The notes: generated by a model not told the origin, from the letters alone. DNA of 64,000 nucleotides from Kitasatospora azatica KCTC 9699 (GCF_000744785.1 NZ_JQMO01000003.1:3348001-3412000), one strand, 5' to 3'; shown: positions 51,424-60,415, numbered from the stretch's first letter. Numbers and translations are program-made.

Positions 51424-52374
51424 TCAGCGCCGGCGGCGGCGCAGCGCCATGCCCGCCAGGGCCGCTCCGGCCAGCGCGCCGAGCCCGATCGCGGCGGGGA
51501 CCCCGACCCGGGCCGCCTTCCGGCCGGTGCGGAAGTCCTGCACCCGCCAGCCGTGCGCCCGGGCGTACTTGCGCAGCCGCCCGTCGGGGTTGACCACGAA
51601 GGGGTGGCCGACCAGCGAGAGCATCGGGATGTCGTTGGCCGAGTCGCTGTAGGCCGCGCAGTGGTCCAGGTCCAACTGCTCGCGCCGGGCCAGCGCGCGG
51701 ACCGCGGCCGCCTTGGCCGGGCCGTGCAGCATCTCGCCGACCAGCCGGCCGGTGTAGACGCCGTCCACCTCCTCGGCCACCGTGCCGAGCGCCCCGGTCA
51801 TGCCGAGCCGGCGGGCGATGATCCGGGCCACCTCCAGCGGCGCCGCGGTGACCAGCCAGACCCGCTGCCCGGCGTCCAGGTGCATCTGCACCAGCGCCCG
51901 GGTGCCCGGCCAGACCTTGGCGGCGACGATCTCCTCGAAGATCTCCTCGCAGATCGCCTCCAGGTCGGCGGTCCGCTTGCCGGCCACCAGGGAGAGCGCG
52001 GTGTGCTGGGCGTCGGCGATGTGCTCCGGGTCCTCGGCACCGTGCAGCCGGAACCAGGCCTGCTGCCAGGCGAACCTGGCCACGTCGCGACGGTTGAAGA
52101 AGTTCCGGCGGTACAGGCCGACGCCGAGGTAGAAGACGGCGGCGCCCTGCAGGATCGTGTTGTCGCAGTCGAAGAAGGCGGCGGCCTGCGGGTGGTCCAC
52201 CGGCGGCGCGGCCTCCTCCTCGAAGACCTCCACGGTCTCGGTTCCGGTGGCGCCGGCCTCGCGCAGTGCCTGCTCGGCCGCGTCGGCGGCGGCCTCGCCG
52301 GCCAGGGCGGCCCGCTCGGAGGGGGAACGCCTTGCCTGGGTGAGCCTTCGCAGCGCGGCCATGGCACCGAGCAT
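51424..52374 (-). CDS. HAD-IB family phosphatase
   Basis: This 316-residue protein has intact HAD motifs: AAFFDCDNTI (catalytic DxD) near residue 66, LVTAAPLEVA, and motif IV AYSDSANDIPML near 250 with HPFVVNPDGRLR after it. It resembles SerB/CicA-type HAD-IB hydrolases. The C-terminus ends in a membrane-like helix and an Arg cluster (ALAGMALRRRRR), so it may be membrane-bound. Its substrate is unknown. It is the intact counterpart of the degenerate protein at 8099-8701. It is divergent from the glutaredoxin-like gene with a 50-bp gap. An ATG at 52362 is an alternative start. Confidence 0.85.
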   Translation of the reverse strand: MLGAMAALRRLTQARRSPSERAALAGEAAADAAEQALREAGATGTETVEVFEEEAAPPVDHPQAAAFFDCDNTILQGAAVFYLGVGLYRRNFFNRRDVARFAWQQAWFRLHGAEDPEHIADAQHTALSLVAGKRTADLEAICEEIFEEIVAAKVWPGTRALVQMHLDAGQRVWLVTAAPLEVARIIARRLGMTGALGTVAEEVDGVYTGRLVGEMLHGPAKAAAVRALARREQLDLDHCAAYSDSANDIPMLSLVGHPFVVNPDGRLRKYARAHGWRVQDFRTGRKAARVGVPAAIGLGALAGAALAGMALRRRRR

Positions 52375-52424
52375 AGTCAGCCACGGTGACCGGCGGGCGC
52401 GCGGTGGCAGCGCACAATGGTGCG

Positions 52425-52712
52425 GTGAGCCCACTGCTGCGCCGTGACACCAAGTCGGACCCTGCCTCCCGCACGGTCACCCTGATCGCCAAGCCCGGAT
52501 GCCACCTGTGCGACCAGGCCCGCGAAGTGATCCTGAAGGTCACCGCCGAGCTGGGGTCCGGTTTCGAGGAGCGCGACATCACCCAGGACGAGGCGCTCTA
52601 CCGCAGTTACTGGGAGCAGATCCCGGTCACCCTGATCGACGGTCGCCAGCACGACTTCTGGCGGGTGGACGAGCAGCGCCTGCGCAAGGCGCTCACCGCC
52701 CAGCGGCCCTGA
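52425..52712 (+). CDS. Glutaredoxin-like small thiol protein
   Basis: This 95-residue protein has a thioredoxin-fold signature with the redox pair in KPGCHLCDQARE near residue 24, and a conserved IPVTLIDGRQ cis-Pro region. It belongs to the glutaredoxin-like/DUF836 family that probably reduces disulfides. The start is taken at GTG 52425, because the preceding frame is not conserved. It lies in the conserved rex-proximal block. Confidence 0.82.
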   Translation: MSPLLRRDTKSDPASRTVTLIAKPGCHLCDQAREVILKVTAELGSGFEERDITQDEALYRSYWEQIPVTLIDGRQHDFWRVDEQRLRKALTAQRP

Positions 52713-52795
52713 CGCCGGTCTGGACCAACTCCGGCGCTCCGCCTACGATCGATCCCGTTCCGTGCCGTCGGGGGTTCGATCCGCAGGAGGGTCAG

Positions 52796-53437
52796 ATGCC
52801 CCGTGGCGGCTTTGCCGTGGTCGATGTCGAGGCCACCGGGCGGAGCCCGTGGCGGCACCGGGTGGTCGAGGTCGGCGTGGTGCTGCTGGACGGCGCGCTG
52901 CGCACCGAGCGGGAGTTCACCAGCCTGGTCGACCCGGCGGGCCCGGTCGGGCCGACCCATGTGCACCGGATCACCCAGCAGGACGTCGCCGGGGCGCCCA
53001 GGTTTCGCGAGCTGGCCCCGTTTCTGCTCGAACTGCTGGCCGGTCGGGTCCTGGTGGGTCACCATGTGAGCTGTGACCGGGCCTTCCTGGAGCGCGAGTT
53101 CGCGCGCATCCACGTACCGCTGCCGCCGGTCCCGCTGCTCTGCACGATGCGCCTGGCCCGGCGTCACCTCCCCGAGGCGACCGGTTTCGGCCTGGCCGCC
53201 TGCGTGGCCGCGGCCGGTCTCGGCGGCTTCACCGCGCACACCGCGCTCGGCGACGCCCGGGCCGCCGCGGGGCTGCTGCGGTACTGCTGGGGCGAACCAT
53301 CCGGAGCTGCCAAGGGCGGGCCGGTCGACTGGGCCGACTCGCTGCGTCAGGCGGCCGCCGTGCCCTGGCCCCGCCTGGGCCGGTGCCGAGCCGTCGCGCT
53401 GGGCCGCGCCGGAGGGCACCGCGAGCTGCGGGCGTGA
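52796..53437 (+). CDS. DEDDh-type 3'-5' exonuclease (DnaQ-like)
   Basis: This 213-residue protein has the exonuclease motifs ExoI VVDVEATG (D and E), ExoII GHHVSCDRAFLEREF, and ExoIII HTALGDARAAAGLL with the His-Asp pair. It is the epsilon-like family of DNA or RNA trimming enzymes, not tied to a polymerase here. The ATG at 52796 has AGGAGG about 8 nt upstream. A longer upstream frame is not needed. It precedes rex by 101 bp. Confidence 0.88.
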   Translation: MPRGGFAVVDVEATGRSPWRHRVVEVGVVLLDGALRTEREFTSLVDPAGPVGPTHVHRITQQDVAGAPRFRELAPFLLELLAGRVLVGHHVSCDRAFLEREFARIHVPLPPVPLLCTMRLARRHLPEATGFGLAACVAAAGLGGFTAHTALGDARAAAGLLRYCWGEPSGAAKGGPVDWADSLRQAAAVPWPRLGRCRAVALGRAGGHRELRA

Positions 53438-53474
53438 TGCGCGTCACTGTGACGGGACAAATCGGACACCATCT

Positions 53475-53492
53475 TTGTGCACACGTTCACAA
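53475..53492. promoter_or_regulatory. Rex operator (ROP) upstream of rex
   Basis: The 18-bp sequence TTGTGCACACGTTCACAA lies 46 bp before the rex start. It matches the Rex consensus (TTGTGAA-like arms facing TTCACAA). Rex would repress here until NADH rises, controlling its own operon and the following hem genes. Confidence 0.88.
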
Positions 53493-53538
53493 ACGCATAG
53501 CCTGGCAGCCAAAGCCCAGCTTCACCCACAGGAGCACC

Positions 53539-54414
53539 GTGGCAATCGGCCGATCCACCCCCAAATCCTCGCCCCCCAGCCCTGCCGACGGAGGCTCCAT
53601 GCGCCGCACCCCTGTGGGACGTCAGACGCGTGCTCGCGGTATCCCCGAGGCCACCGTGGCCCGACTGCCGCTGTACCTGCGCGCACTGACCGCCCTGTCC
53701 GAGCGCTCGGTGCCCACCGTCTCCTCCGAGGAGCTGGCGACCGCGGCCGGGGTGAACTCCGCCAAGCTGCGCAAGGACTTCTCCTACCTGGGCTCCTACG
53801 GAACCCGCGGGGTCGGTTACGACGTCGAGTACCTCGTGTACCAGATCTCGCGTGAGCTGGGTCTCACCCAGGACTGGCCGGTCGTGATCGTCGGGATCGG
53901 CAACCTGGGCCACGCGCTCGCCAACTACGGAGGCTTCGCCTCCCGCGGATTCCGGGTGGCGGCCCTGCTGGACGCCGACCCGGCCGTGGTCGGCAGCAGC
54001 GCGGCGGGCCTGCCGGTGCGGCACATGGACGAGCTGGAGTCCATCGTGGAGAGCCAGCAGGTCTCCATCGGTGTGATCACCACTCCGCCGGGCGCCGCCC
54101 AGCAGGTCTGCGACCGCCTGGTCGAGGCCGGGGTGACCAGCATCCTGAACTTCGCGCCCACCGTGCTGACCGTCCCGGACGGGGTCGACGTGCGCAAGGT
54201 CGACCTGTCGATCGAGCTGCAGATCCTGGCCTTCCACGAGCAGCGCAAGGCCGGCGAGGAGCCCGAGGACGAGCCGAGCGCCGAGGAGCCGGTGCGCGAG
54301 CGGACGCCCGGTCCGGTGCGCGCCGCCGCCGCCAAGCTGCGCCGCGCGGCCGGTGCGGCCAAGGAGGCCAAGGACAAGGGCGAGACCGACCGGCAGGCGG
54401 TGTTGCCGGCATGA
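53539..54414 (+). CDS. rex: Redox-sensing transcriptional repressor Rex
   Basis: This 291-residue NADH sensor has an N-terminal winged helix (SSEELATAAGVNSAKLRKDFSYLG) and a Rossmann domain with VVIVGIGNLGHALANY near residue 120 for NAD(H). The C-terminal helical swap region is followed by a variable, charged tail. Start is GTG with CAGGAG 5 nt upstream. A Rex operator lies 46 bp before it, so it is autoregulated. It is translationally coupled to hemA (4-bp overlap), which ties heme synthesis to redox state. Confidence 0.97.
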   Translation: MAIGRSTPKSSPPSPADGGSMRRTPVGRQTRARGIPEATVARLPLYLRALTALSERSVPTVSSEELATAAGVNSAKLRKDFSYLGSYGTRGVGYDVEYLVYQISRELGLTQDWPVVIVGIGNLGHALANYGGFASRGFRVAALLDADPAVVGSSAAGLPVRHMDELESIVESQQVSIGVITTPPGAAQQVCDRLVEAGVTSILNFAPTVLTVPDGVDVRKVDLSIELQILAFHEQRKAGEEPEDEPSAEEPVRERTPGPVRAAAAKLRRAAGAAKEAKDKGETDRQAVLPA

Positions 54415-55775
54415 GTTTGCTTGTCGTCGGTCTGAGTCACCGCACCGCCCCCGTCACCGTCCTGGAACGCGCGGCGCTGACCGGTGAGGTCCCCACCCGC
54501 CTGCTGCACGACGCGGCGGCCACGGCCACCGTCTCCGAGGCGGCCCTGCTCAACACCTGCAACCGGATCGAGCTCTACGCGGACGTGGACAAGTTCCACG
54601 CCGGCGTCGCCGAGCTCTCGCTGCTGCTGGCCCACCACAGCGGGGTGGACCTGGAGGAGCTGACCGGGCACCTCTACGTGCACTACGAGGACCGCGCGGT
54701 GCACCACCTCTTCTCGGTGGCCTGCGGCCTGGACTCGATGGTGGTCGGCGAGGGCCAGATCCTCGGCCAGCTGCGCGACGCACTGGCCACGGCCCAGGAC
54801 GAGCACACCGCCGGGCGCGGCCTCAACGAGCTGTTCCAGCAGGCCCTGCGGGTCGGCAAGCGGGCGCACAGCGAGACCGGGATCGACAAGGCGGGCCAGT
54901 CGCTGGTCACCTTCGGCCTGGAGCAGGTGGCGGCCGGGGCCGGCGAGATCGCCGGCAAGCGGGCCCTGGTGGTCGGCGCCGGCTCGATGAGCTCGCTGGC
55001 CGCCGCCACCCTGGCCCGGGCCGGGGTCAGCGACCTGGTGATCGCCAACCGCACCGCCGAGCGGGCCGAGCGCCTCGCCGCGAGCCTGGGCGCGCGGACG
55101 GTGGACTTCGCCAAGGTCCCGCAGGCACTGGCCGACGTCGACCTGGTGATCTCCTGCACCGGCTCGGCCGGGGTGGTGATCCCGGCCGCCGACGTGGCCG
55201 CCGCCGTCGCGGTCCGCTCCGCCGTCACCCCGCTGGCCTTCCTGGACCTGGCGATGCCGCGCGACGTGGACCACGCGGTGCACGAGCTGCCCGGCGCGCT
55301 GCTGGTCGACCTGGAGTCGCTCTCCGAGGCCGACGCGGCCACCCCCGGTGCGGGCGACGTCGACGCGGTCAGCGGCATCGTCGCCGAGGAGGTCGCCGCC
55401 TTCGGCGCCGCCCAGCGGGCCGCCCGGATCGCCCCCACCGTGGTGGCGCTGCGCGCGATGGCCTCCGAGGTGGTCGGCGCCGAGCTGGCCCGCCTCGAGT
55501 CGCGACTGCCCGACCTGGACGAACGCACCCGCGCCGAGATGGCGCAGACCGTTCGCCGGGTGGTCGACAAGCTGCTGCACGCGCCCACGGTGCGGGTCAA
55601 GCAGCTGGCCGCCGAGCCCGGCGGCGCCTCCTACGCGGAGGCGCTGCGCGAGCTGTTCGACCTCGACCCGGGCGCGGTGCGCGCCGTGTCGGGCACTCCG
55701 GTGGCGATCACCGAACAAGCAGGGCCCAAGAACCGGCCCGCCAGCGGTAGTCTCGCGGGCGGAGCGGCGCGATGA
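54411..55775 (+). CDS. hemA: Glutamyl-tRNA reductase
   Basis: This 454-residue enzyme reduces glutamyl-tRNA to glutamate-1-semialdehyde, the first committed step of C5 tetrapyrrole synthesis. It has the catalytic Cys in LNTCNRIELYADVD near residue 50, GQILGQLRDAL for tRNA contact, the NADPH fold near 180 (ALVVGAGSMSSLAAATL), and a C-terminal helical dimerisation domain. It overlaps rex by 4 bp and hemC by 4 bp. Confidence 0.97.
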   Translation: MSLLVVGLSHRTAPVTVLERAALTGEVPTRLLHDAAATATVSEAALLNTCNRIELYADVDKFHAGVAELSLLLAHHSGVDLEELTGHLYVHYEDRAVHHLFSVACGLDSMVVGEGQILGQLRDALATAQDEHTAGRGLNELFQQALRVGKRAHSETGIDKAGQSLVTFGLEQVAAGAGEIAGKRALVVGAGSMSSLAAATLARAGVSDLVIANRTAERAERLAASLGARTVDFAKVPQALADVDLVISCTGSAGVVIPAADVAAAVAVRSAVTPLAFLDLAMPRDVDHAVHELPGALLVDLESLSEADAATPGAGDVDAVSGIVAEEVAAFGAAQRAARIAPTVVALRAMASEVVGAELARLESRLPDLDERTRAEMAQTVRRVVDKLLHAPTVRVKQLAAEPGGASYAEALRELFDLDPGAVRAVSGTPVAITEQAGPKNRPASGSLAGGAAR

Positions 55776-56824
55776 ACCATCTTCTCGACCACCAGCACGA
55801 CCGGGACGATAACGTTATGAATGGTCAACTGAGCACGCAGCAGGGCCAGTTGGACGCCGAAACGATACCGCTGCGGCTGGGTACCCGGCGCAGCGCGCTG
55901 GCCATGGCCCAGTCCGGCATGGTGGCCCGCGAGGTCACCCGGGTCACCGGCCGCCCCGTCGAGCTGGTGGAGATCACCACCTACGGCGACACCTCCCGCG
56001 AGCACCTGGCGCAGATCGGCGGCACCGGGGTGTTCGTCTCCGCGCTGCGCGACGCGCTGCTCGAGGGCCGGATCGATTTCGCCGTTCACTCGCTCAAGGA
56101 CCTGCCCACCGCCGACCCCGAGGGCCTGCGGCTGGCCGCCGTGCCCGAGCGCGAGGACGTCCGCGACGCCCTGGTCAGCCGGGAGCACCTGGACCTGGAG
56201 ACGCTGGTGGAGAAGTGCGTCGGGCGCCCCGCCCGGATCGGCACCGGCTCCCCGCGCCGGATGGCCCAGCTCAACGCCTGGGCCCGGGCCCGCGGCGCGG
56301 TGATCGAGACGGTCCCGATCCGCGGCAACGTGGACACCCGGATCGGCTTCACCCAGTCCGGCGAGCTGGACGCGGTGGTGCTCGCCACCGCCGGCCTCAA
56401 CCGGCTCGGCCGCGCGGCCGAGATCGGCGAGCACCTGGCGCCGGAGCTGATGCTGCCGGCCCCCGGCCAGGGTGCGCTGGCCATCGAGTGCCGCGCCGAC
56501 GACCCCGAACTGGCCGCCGCCCTCGGCCTGCTCGACCACGCCCCCACCCGCGCCGCCGTCGTCGCGGAGCGCGCCCTGCTGGCCGCGCTGGAGGCAGGCT
56601 GCTCCGCCCCGGTGGCCGCGTTGGCCACGGTGAGCGGCGAGAACGAACTGCGGCTGGAGGGCGTGGTCGGCACTGTCGACGGCGCCACCCTGCTGACGAT
56701 GTCCACCACTGGTCCGCTCGTGCTCGACGAGACGGCCGAGCAGGCAGCGCGGGCCCTGGGCCACGCGCTGGCGGCCCGGCTGCTCGACGGCGGGGCGGCC
56801 GGTCTGATGGGGGAGCGAGTCTGA
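55772..56824 (+). CDS. hemC: Hydroxymethylbilane synthase
   Basis: This 350-residue enzyme joins four porphobilinogen units into hydroxymethylbilane. Signatures: the N-terminal RLGTRRSALAMAQSG, the IRGNVDTRI and PAPGQGALAIECR loops, and the dipyrromethane-cofactor Cys in EAGCSAPV near residue 276. The first ATG (55772) lies in the hemA overlap and adds a 35-residue leader; a second in-frame ATG at 55817 might be used instead. Confidence 0.96.
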   Translation: MNHLLDHQHDRDDNVMNGQLSTQQGQLDAETIPLRLGTRRSALAMAQSGMVAREVTRVTGRPVELVEITTYGDTSREHLAQIGGTGVFVSALRDALLEGRIDFAVHSLKDLPTADPEGLRLAAVPEREDVRDALVSREHLDLETLVEKCVGRPARIGTGSPRRMAQLNAWARARGAVIETVPIRGNVDTRIGFTQSGELDAVVLATAGLNRLGRAAEIGEHLAPELMLPAPGQGALAIECRADDPELAAALGLLDHAPTRAAVVAERALLAALEAGCSAPVAALATVSGENELRLEGVVGTVDGATLLTMSTTGPLVLDETAEQAARALGHALAARLLDGGAAGLMGERV

Positions 56825-58467
56825 TGAGCCCCACCGCTACCGCCGACCGCTCCGGACGCTGCACCTTCCTGGGTGCCGGTCCGGGCGACCCTGGACTGCT
56901 CACCCTGCGCGCGGTCGAGGTGCTGGCCTCGGCCGACGTCCTGATCGCCGACCCGCTGACGGCCACGGCCGTGCGCAGCCACTGCCCGGCGGGCGTTCAG
57001 GTGCACAGCCCGGCCGCGCTGGAGAGCGAGTCGGCGGAGTTCGACGCCGCCGCGCTCAGCAAGCTGATCGGCGACGCCGTGAAGGCCGGCAAGCAGGTGG
57101 TCCGCACCGTCGACGGCGACCCCGGGCTGGACGGCCGGGCCGCCGAGGAGATGCTGCTCTGCGCCAAGGCCGGGCTGCCGTTCGAGGTGATCCCGGGCGT
57201 CGCCCAGTCGGTCGGCGTGCCCGCCTACGCGGGTGTCCCGCTGCGCGGCAGCAACGGCGCCGACGTGCGCTTCGTGGACGGCTCGGCGCTGCTGGCCGGC
57301 GCGCTGGTCGACCTCGGCGCCCCGGAGACCACCCTGGTGGTGCGCACCACGCTCGGCCAGCTGCCCGCCACCGCGAACGCGCTGGTCACGCACGGCCGCA
57401 AGCCGGACGCCGCGCTCTGCGCCACGCTGTCGGGCACCACCACCCGGCAGCGCACCTTCACCTCCACGCTGGCCGCCATCGCCGGCGACCTGAAGGCCGC
57501 CCGGGTGCTGCCCTCGCCGGTCTCGGCCCCGGTCGACCCGGCCACCTCGGTGATAGCCGTGGTCGGCGAGCAGGTCCAGCACCGCTCCTCGCACTCCTGG
57601 TTCGAGACCAAGCCGCTGTTCGGCTGGAACGTCCTGGTGCCGCGCACCAAGGAGCAGGCGCACGGGCTCTCCGAGCAGCTGCGCTCCTACGGCGCGGTGC
57701 CGCAGGAGGTGCCGACCATCGCGGTCGAGCCGCCGCGCACCCCGCAGCAGATGGAGCGGGCGATCAAGGGCCTGGTCACCGGCCGCTACGAGTGGATCGC
57801 CTTCACCTCGGTCAACGCGGTCCGCGCGGTCCGCGAGAAGTTCGAGGAGTACGGCCTGGACGCCCGCGCGTTCGCCGGCATCAAGGTCGCCGCGGTCGGC
57901 GAGACCACCGCCCAGGCGCTGGTCGACTTCGGCGTCAAGCCCGACCTGGTGCCGTCCGGCGAGCAGTCCGCAGCCGGACTGCTTGAGGACTGGCCGCCCT
58001 ACGACCCGGTCTTCGACCCGATCGACCGGGTGCTGCTGCCGCGCGCCGACATCGCCACCGAGACCCTGGTGGCCGGCCTGGTCGAGCTCGGCTGGGAGGT
58101 GGACGACGTCACGGCCTACCGGACCGTGCGCGCCTCGCCGCCGCCGGCCGAGACCCGCGAGGCAATCAAGGGCGGCGGTTTCGACGCGGTGCTCTTCACC
58201 TCGTCCTCGACCGTGCGCAACCTGGTCGGCATCGCCGGCAAGCCGCACAACGTCACGATCATCGCCTGTATCGGTCCGGCCACCGCCAAGACCGCCGAGG
58301 AGCACGGCCTGCGGGTCGACGTGATGGCGCCCGCGCCGTCCGCCTCCGCGCTGGCCCAGGCGCTGGCCGAGTTCGGCGCTGGACGCCGGGACGCGGCCAC
58401 CTCGGCCGGTGAGCCGGTCTACCGGCCCAGCGAGCGCCGGCCGGGCTCCCGTCGCAAGGCCCGCTGA
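56824..58467 (+). CDS. hemD: Fused uroporphyrinogen methyltransferase-like / uroporphyrinogen-III synthase
   Basis: This 547-residue fusion has an N-terminal SUMT-like domain (GAGPGDPGLLTLRAVEVL) and a C-terminal HemD domain that closes and inverts hydroxymethylbilane to uroporphyrinogen III. In the SUMT part the usual GGDP-F loop is altered (TVDGDPGLDGRAAEEM), so methyltransferase activity is doubtful. The HemD part carries YEWIAFTSVNAVRAVREKF and LFTSSSTVRNLV. It overlaps hemC by 1 bp. The same fusion is common in actinomycetes. Confidence 0.9.
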   Translation: MSPTATADRSGRCTFLGAGPGDPGLLTLRAVEVLASADVLIADPLTATAVRSHCPAGVQVHSPAALESESAEFDAAALSKLIGDAVKAGKQVVRTVDGDPGLDGRAAEEMLLCAKAGLPFEVIPGVAQSVGVPAYAGVPLRGSNGADVRFVDGSALLAGALVDLGAPETTLVVRTTLGQLPATANALVTHGRKPDAALCATLSGTTTRQRTFTSTLAAIAGDLKAARVLPSPVSAPVDPATSVIAVVGEQVQHRSSHSWFETKPLFGWNVLVPRTKEQAHGLSEQLRSYGAVPQEVPTIAVEPPRTPQQMERAIKGLVTGRYEWIAFTSVNAVRAVREKFEEYGLDARAFAGIKVAAVGETTAQALVDFGVKPDLVPSGEQSAAGLLEDWPPYDPVFDPIDRVLLPRADIATETLVAGLVELGWEVDDVTAYRTVRASPPPAETREAIKGGGFDAVLFTSSSTVRNLVGIAGKPHNVTIIACIGPATAKTAEEHGLRVDVMAPAPSASALAQALAEFGAGRRDAATSAGEPVYRPSERRPGSRRKAR

Positions 58468-58482
58468 GTACTGGAGGACGTC

Positions 58483-59454
58483 ATGAGTTTCCCCGCCGCC
58501 CGGCCTCGCCGGCTCCGCACCACCCCGGCCATGCGCCGACTGGTCGCCGAGACCCGGTTGCACCCGGCGGAGCTGATCCTGCCGGTCTTCGTCCGCGAGG
58601 GGATCAGCGAGCCGGTACCGGTCAGCTCGATGCCGGGCGTGGTCCAGCACACCCGCGACACGCTGCGCAAGGCCGCGGTGGAGGCGGCCGAGGCGGGCAT
58701 CGGCGGGATCATGCTGTTCGGCATCCCGCAGACCAAGGACGCCGTGGGCTCGGCCGGCACCGACCCGAACGGCATCCTGCAGCTGGCCATCCGCGACGTG
58801 GTCGGCGAGGTGGGCGAGCAGCTGGTGGTGATGTCCGACCTGTGCCTGGACGAGTTCACCGATCACGGGCACTGCGGTGTGCTGGCCGCCGACGGCAGCG
58901 TGGACAACGACGCGACGCTGGAGCGGTACGCCGAGATGGCCGTGGTGCAGGCCGCGGCCGGGGTCCACACGGTCGGCCCGTCCGGCATGATGGACGGTCA
59001 GGTCGGGGTGATCCGGCGAGCCCTGGACGCCGCCGGGTACCAGGACGTCTCGGTGCTGGCGTACACCGCCAAGTACGCGACGGCGCTGTACGGGCCGTTC
59101 CGGGAGGCCGTCGACTCCTCGCTCAAGGGCGACCGCAAGACCTACCAGCAGGACCTGGCCAACGCCCGCGAGGCGCTGCGCGAGCTGGAGCTGGACCTCG
59201 CCGAGGGGGCCGACCTGGTGATGGTCAAGCCGGCCCTGCCCTGCCTGGACATCCTGCGCCAGGTCGCCGACCGCTCGCCGGTCCCGGTGGCGGCCTACCA
59301 GATCTCCGGCGAGTACTCGATGGTCGAGGCCGCCGCCGCCAACGGCTGGATCGACCGGGAGCGGACCATCCTGGAGACCCTCACCTCGATCCGTCGGGCG
59401 GGCGCCCAGCAGATCCTCACCTACTGGGCCGTCGAGGCAGCCCGGATGCTCTAG
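58483..59454 (+). CDS. hemB: Porphobilinogen synthase (delta-aminolevulinate dehydratase)
   Basis: This 323-residue enzyme condenses two aminolevulinate molecules to porphobilinogen. Both Schiff-base lysines are visible, in YTAKYATALYGPFREAVDSS and in MVKPALPCLDILRQV. The metal site reads DLCLDEFTDHGHCG, with Asp in the position where zinc enzymes have Cys, so it is the Mg-dependent type. The ATG has GGAGG 7 nt upstream. It closes the rex-hem operon, and a perfect terminator follows. Confidence 0.97.
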   Translation: MSFPAARPRRLRTTPAMRRLVAETRLHPAELILPVFVREGISEPVPVSSMPGVVQHTRDTLRKAAVEAAEAGIGGIMLFGIPQTKDAVGSAGTDPNGILQLAIRDVVGEVGEQLVVMSDLCLDEFTDHGHCGVLAADGSVDNDATLERYAEMAVVQAAAGVHTVGPSGMMDGQVGVIRRALDAAGYQDVSVLAYTAKYATALYGPFREAVDSSLKGDRKTYQQDLANAREALRELELDLAEGADLVMVKPALPCLDILRQVADRSPVPVAAYQISGEYSMVEAAAANGWIDRERTILETLTSIRRAGAQQILTYWAVEAARML

Positions 59455-59470
59455 CGGTTTCCGGAACGTC

Positions 59471-59506
59471 TGAGGGGGCGTCGGCTTCGTGGCCGACGCC
59501 CCCTCA
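59471..59506 (+). terminator. Terminator of the rex-hem operon
   Basis: A perfect 15-bp stem (59471-59485 with 59492-59506) closes a 6-nt loop 16 bp after hemB. The same hairpin can end the convergent minus-strand transcript from 59807. Confidence 0.9.
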
Positions 59507-59519
59507 GTTCTTGCCCGGC

Positions 59520-59807
59520 TCAGCCCATGTGGTGGTGACCGTGGTGCCAGCCGTCGATGTCGATCTGGTTGCCGCCCTCGCCGCCGGCGGCCTCGTCGGT
59601 CGCCCACCAGGCGTGGTCGAAGGCCGTGTGCACGTGGTCGGTGCAGGCGAAGCCCTCGCCCCAGCCGGCCGCGAAGACCGGGTCGGCCGAGACCACGCCG
59701 CCGCCTTCGCCGCCGGTGGAGACATGGGCGTAGGCCGGGGCGGCGATACCGGCGATCATCAGCGCGCCGGCCGCGACGACGACGGCCCTGCCCAGCATCT
59801 TCTGCAT
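59520..59807 (-). CDS. Small exported His-rich protein, N-terminal His after cleavage
   Basis: This 95-residue protein has a signal peptide (MQKMLGRAVVVAAGALMIAG) ending in APAYA, then a mature segment beginning with His (HVSTGGEGG). The mature part holds a single Cys (FACTDH), several Trp, and a C-terminal His-rich tail (WHHGHHH). If cut at AYA|H, an N-terminal His plus the tail could bind copper or zinc. I recognise no family. It lies in the aerial-surface island and converges with the hem operon. AGAGGA is 8 nt before the ATG. Confidence 0.7.
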   Translation of the reverse strand: MQKMLGRAVVVAAGALMIAGIAAPAYAHVSTGGEGGGVVSADPVFAAGWGEGFACTDHVHTAFDHAWWATDEAAGGEGGNQIDIDGWHHGHHHMG

Positions 59808-59896
59808 CAGGTCGGTCCTCTCTTCGGTGGGATGCTCTCTGGATCAACTGATCGTCATTCGAGCGGCCGCACTTGAGTCGGCTCACCCGAATGACA

Positions 59897-59933
59897 GAGC
59901 GGGGTTGGCGGAGGTGCTCCGCCAACCCCGCTC
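59897..59933 (-). terminator. Terminator after the first rodlin-like gene
   Basis: A perfect 16-bp stem (59897-59912 with 59918-59933) with a 5-nt loop lies 69 bp beyond the rodlin-like stop. Confidence 0.82.
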
Positions 59934-60001
59934 GGGTACTGCTCCGTCGGGTCAGGCACTGCTCTGGAGGGTCAGGTACTGCCGTCGAACCGAGTGGAAC
60001 G

Positions 60002-60346
60002 TCAGCCGATCAGGTGCGAGACACCGCTGTCGCCGGCGCTCTGGGTGTTCTGGCCGACGTTGCAGATCTGCTTCGGGGTGCTGTTGAGGACCGGAACCTC
60101 GACCGGCACCGCGACGCCGATCACGGCGACGGCGATGTTGTGGACCTCGGGCAGGCAGATGTTCGGGTTGTCCAGGGTGTGGAAGTTCGGGCTGTGGTCG
60201 CCCGTGGTGCCGGTCGCGTTGGTGCCACCGTCACCCTGGACGGACGCGGCCGAGCCGTCGGAGTCGGCGATGGCCATCGCGGGGGCGGCGGACAGGGCGA
60301 GCGCGGCGCAAACCATGCCGGCGGCGGCGAGGGTCTTCTTGATCAT
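60002..60346 (-). CDS. Rodlin-like exported protein
   Basis: This 114-residue protein has a signal peptide (MIKKTLAAAGMVCAALALS...AMA) and a rodlin-like mature part: GDHSPNFHTLDNPNIC, a hydrophobic beta stretch (AVAVIGVAVPVEVPVLN), a second Cys (KQIC), and the closing GDSGVSHLIG. Rodlins form the rodlet layer on aerial hyphae and spores of streptomycetes. The paralogue at 60416 is tandem, same strand, 69 bp away. Two conserved cysteines are present. Confidence 0.85.
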   Translation of the reverse strand: MIKKTLAAAGMVCAALALSAAPAMAIADSDGSAASVQGDGGTNATGTTGDHSPNFHTLDNPNICLPEVHNIAVAVIGVAVPVEVPVLNSTPKQICNVGQNTQSAGDSGVSHLIG

Positions 60347-60415
60347 TGTGCTTCCTCTGAGAGTTGATTCGGATAGTGCGGTGATGCGGGTGGTGCGGAT
60401 TGTGTGGGCTGCGGG

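Noticed and set aside
56086..59925. A 1,279-codon open frame on the minus strand across the hem genes
   Set aside because: It runs antisense to hemC, hemD and hemB, which have full family motifs. Its translation is rich in Arg, Gly, His and Val with no recognisable domain, the usual product of high-GC antisense frames.
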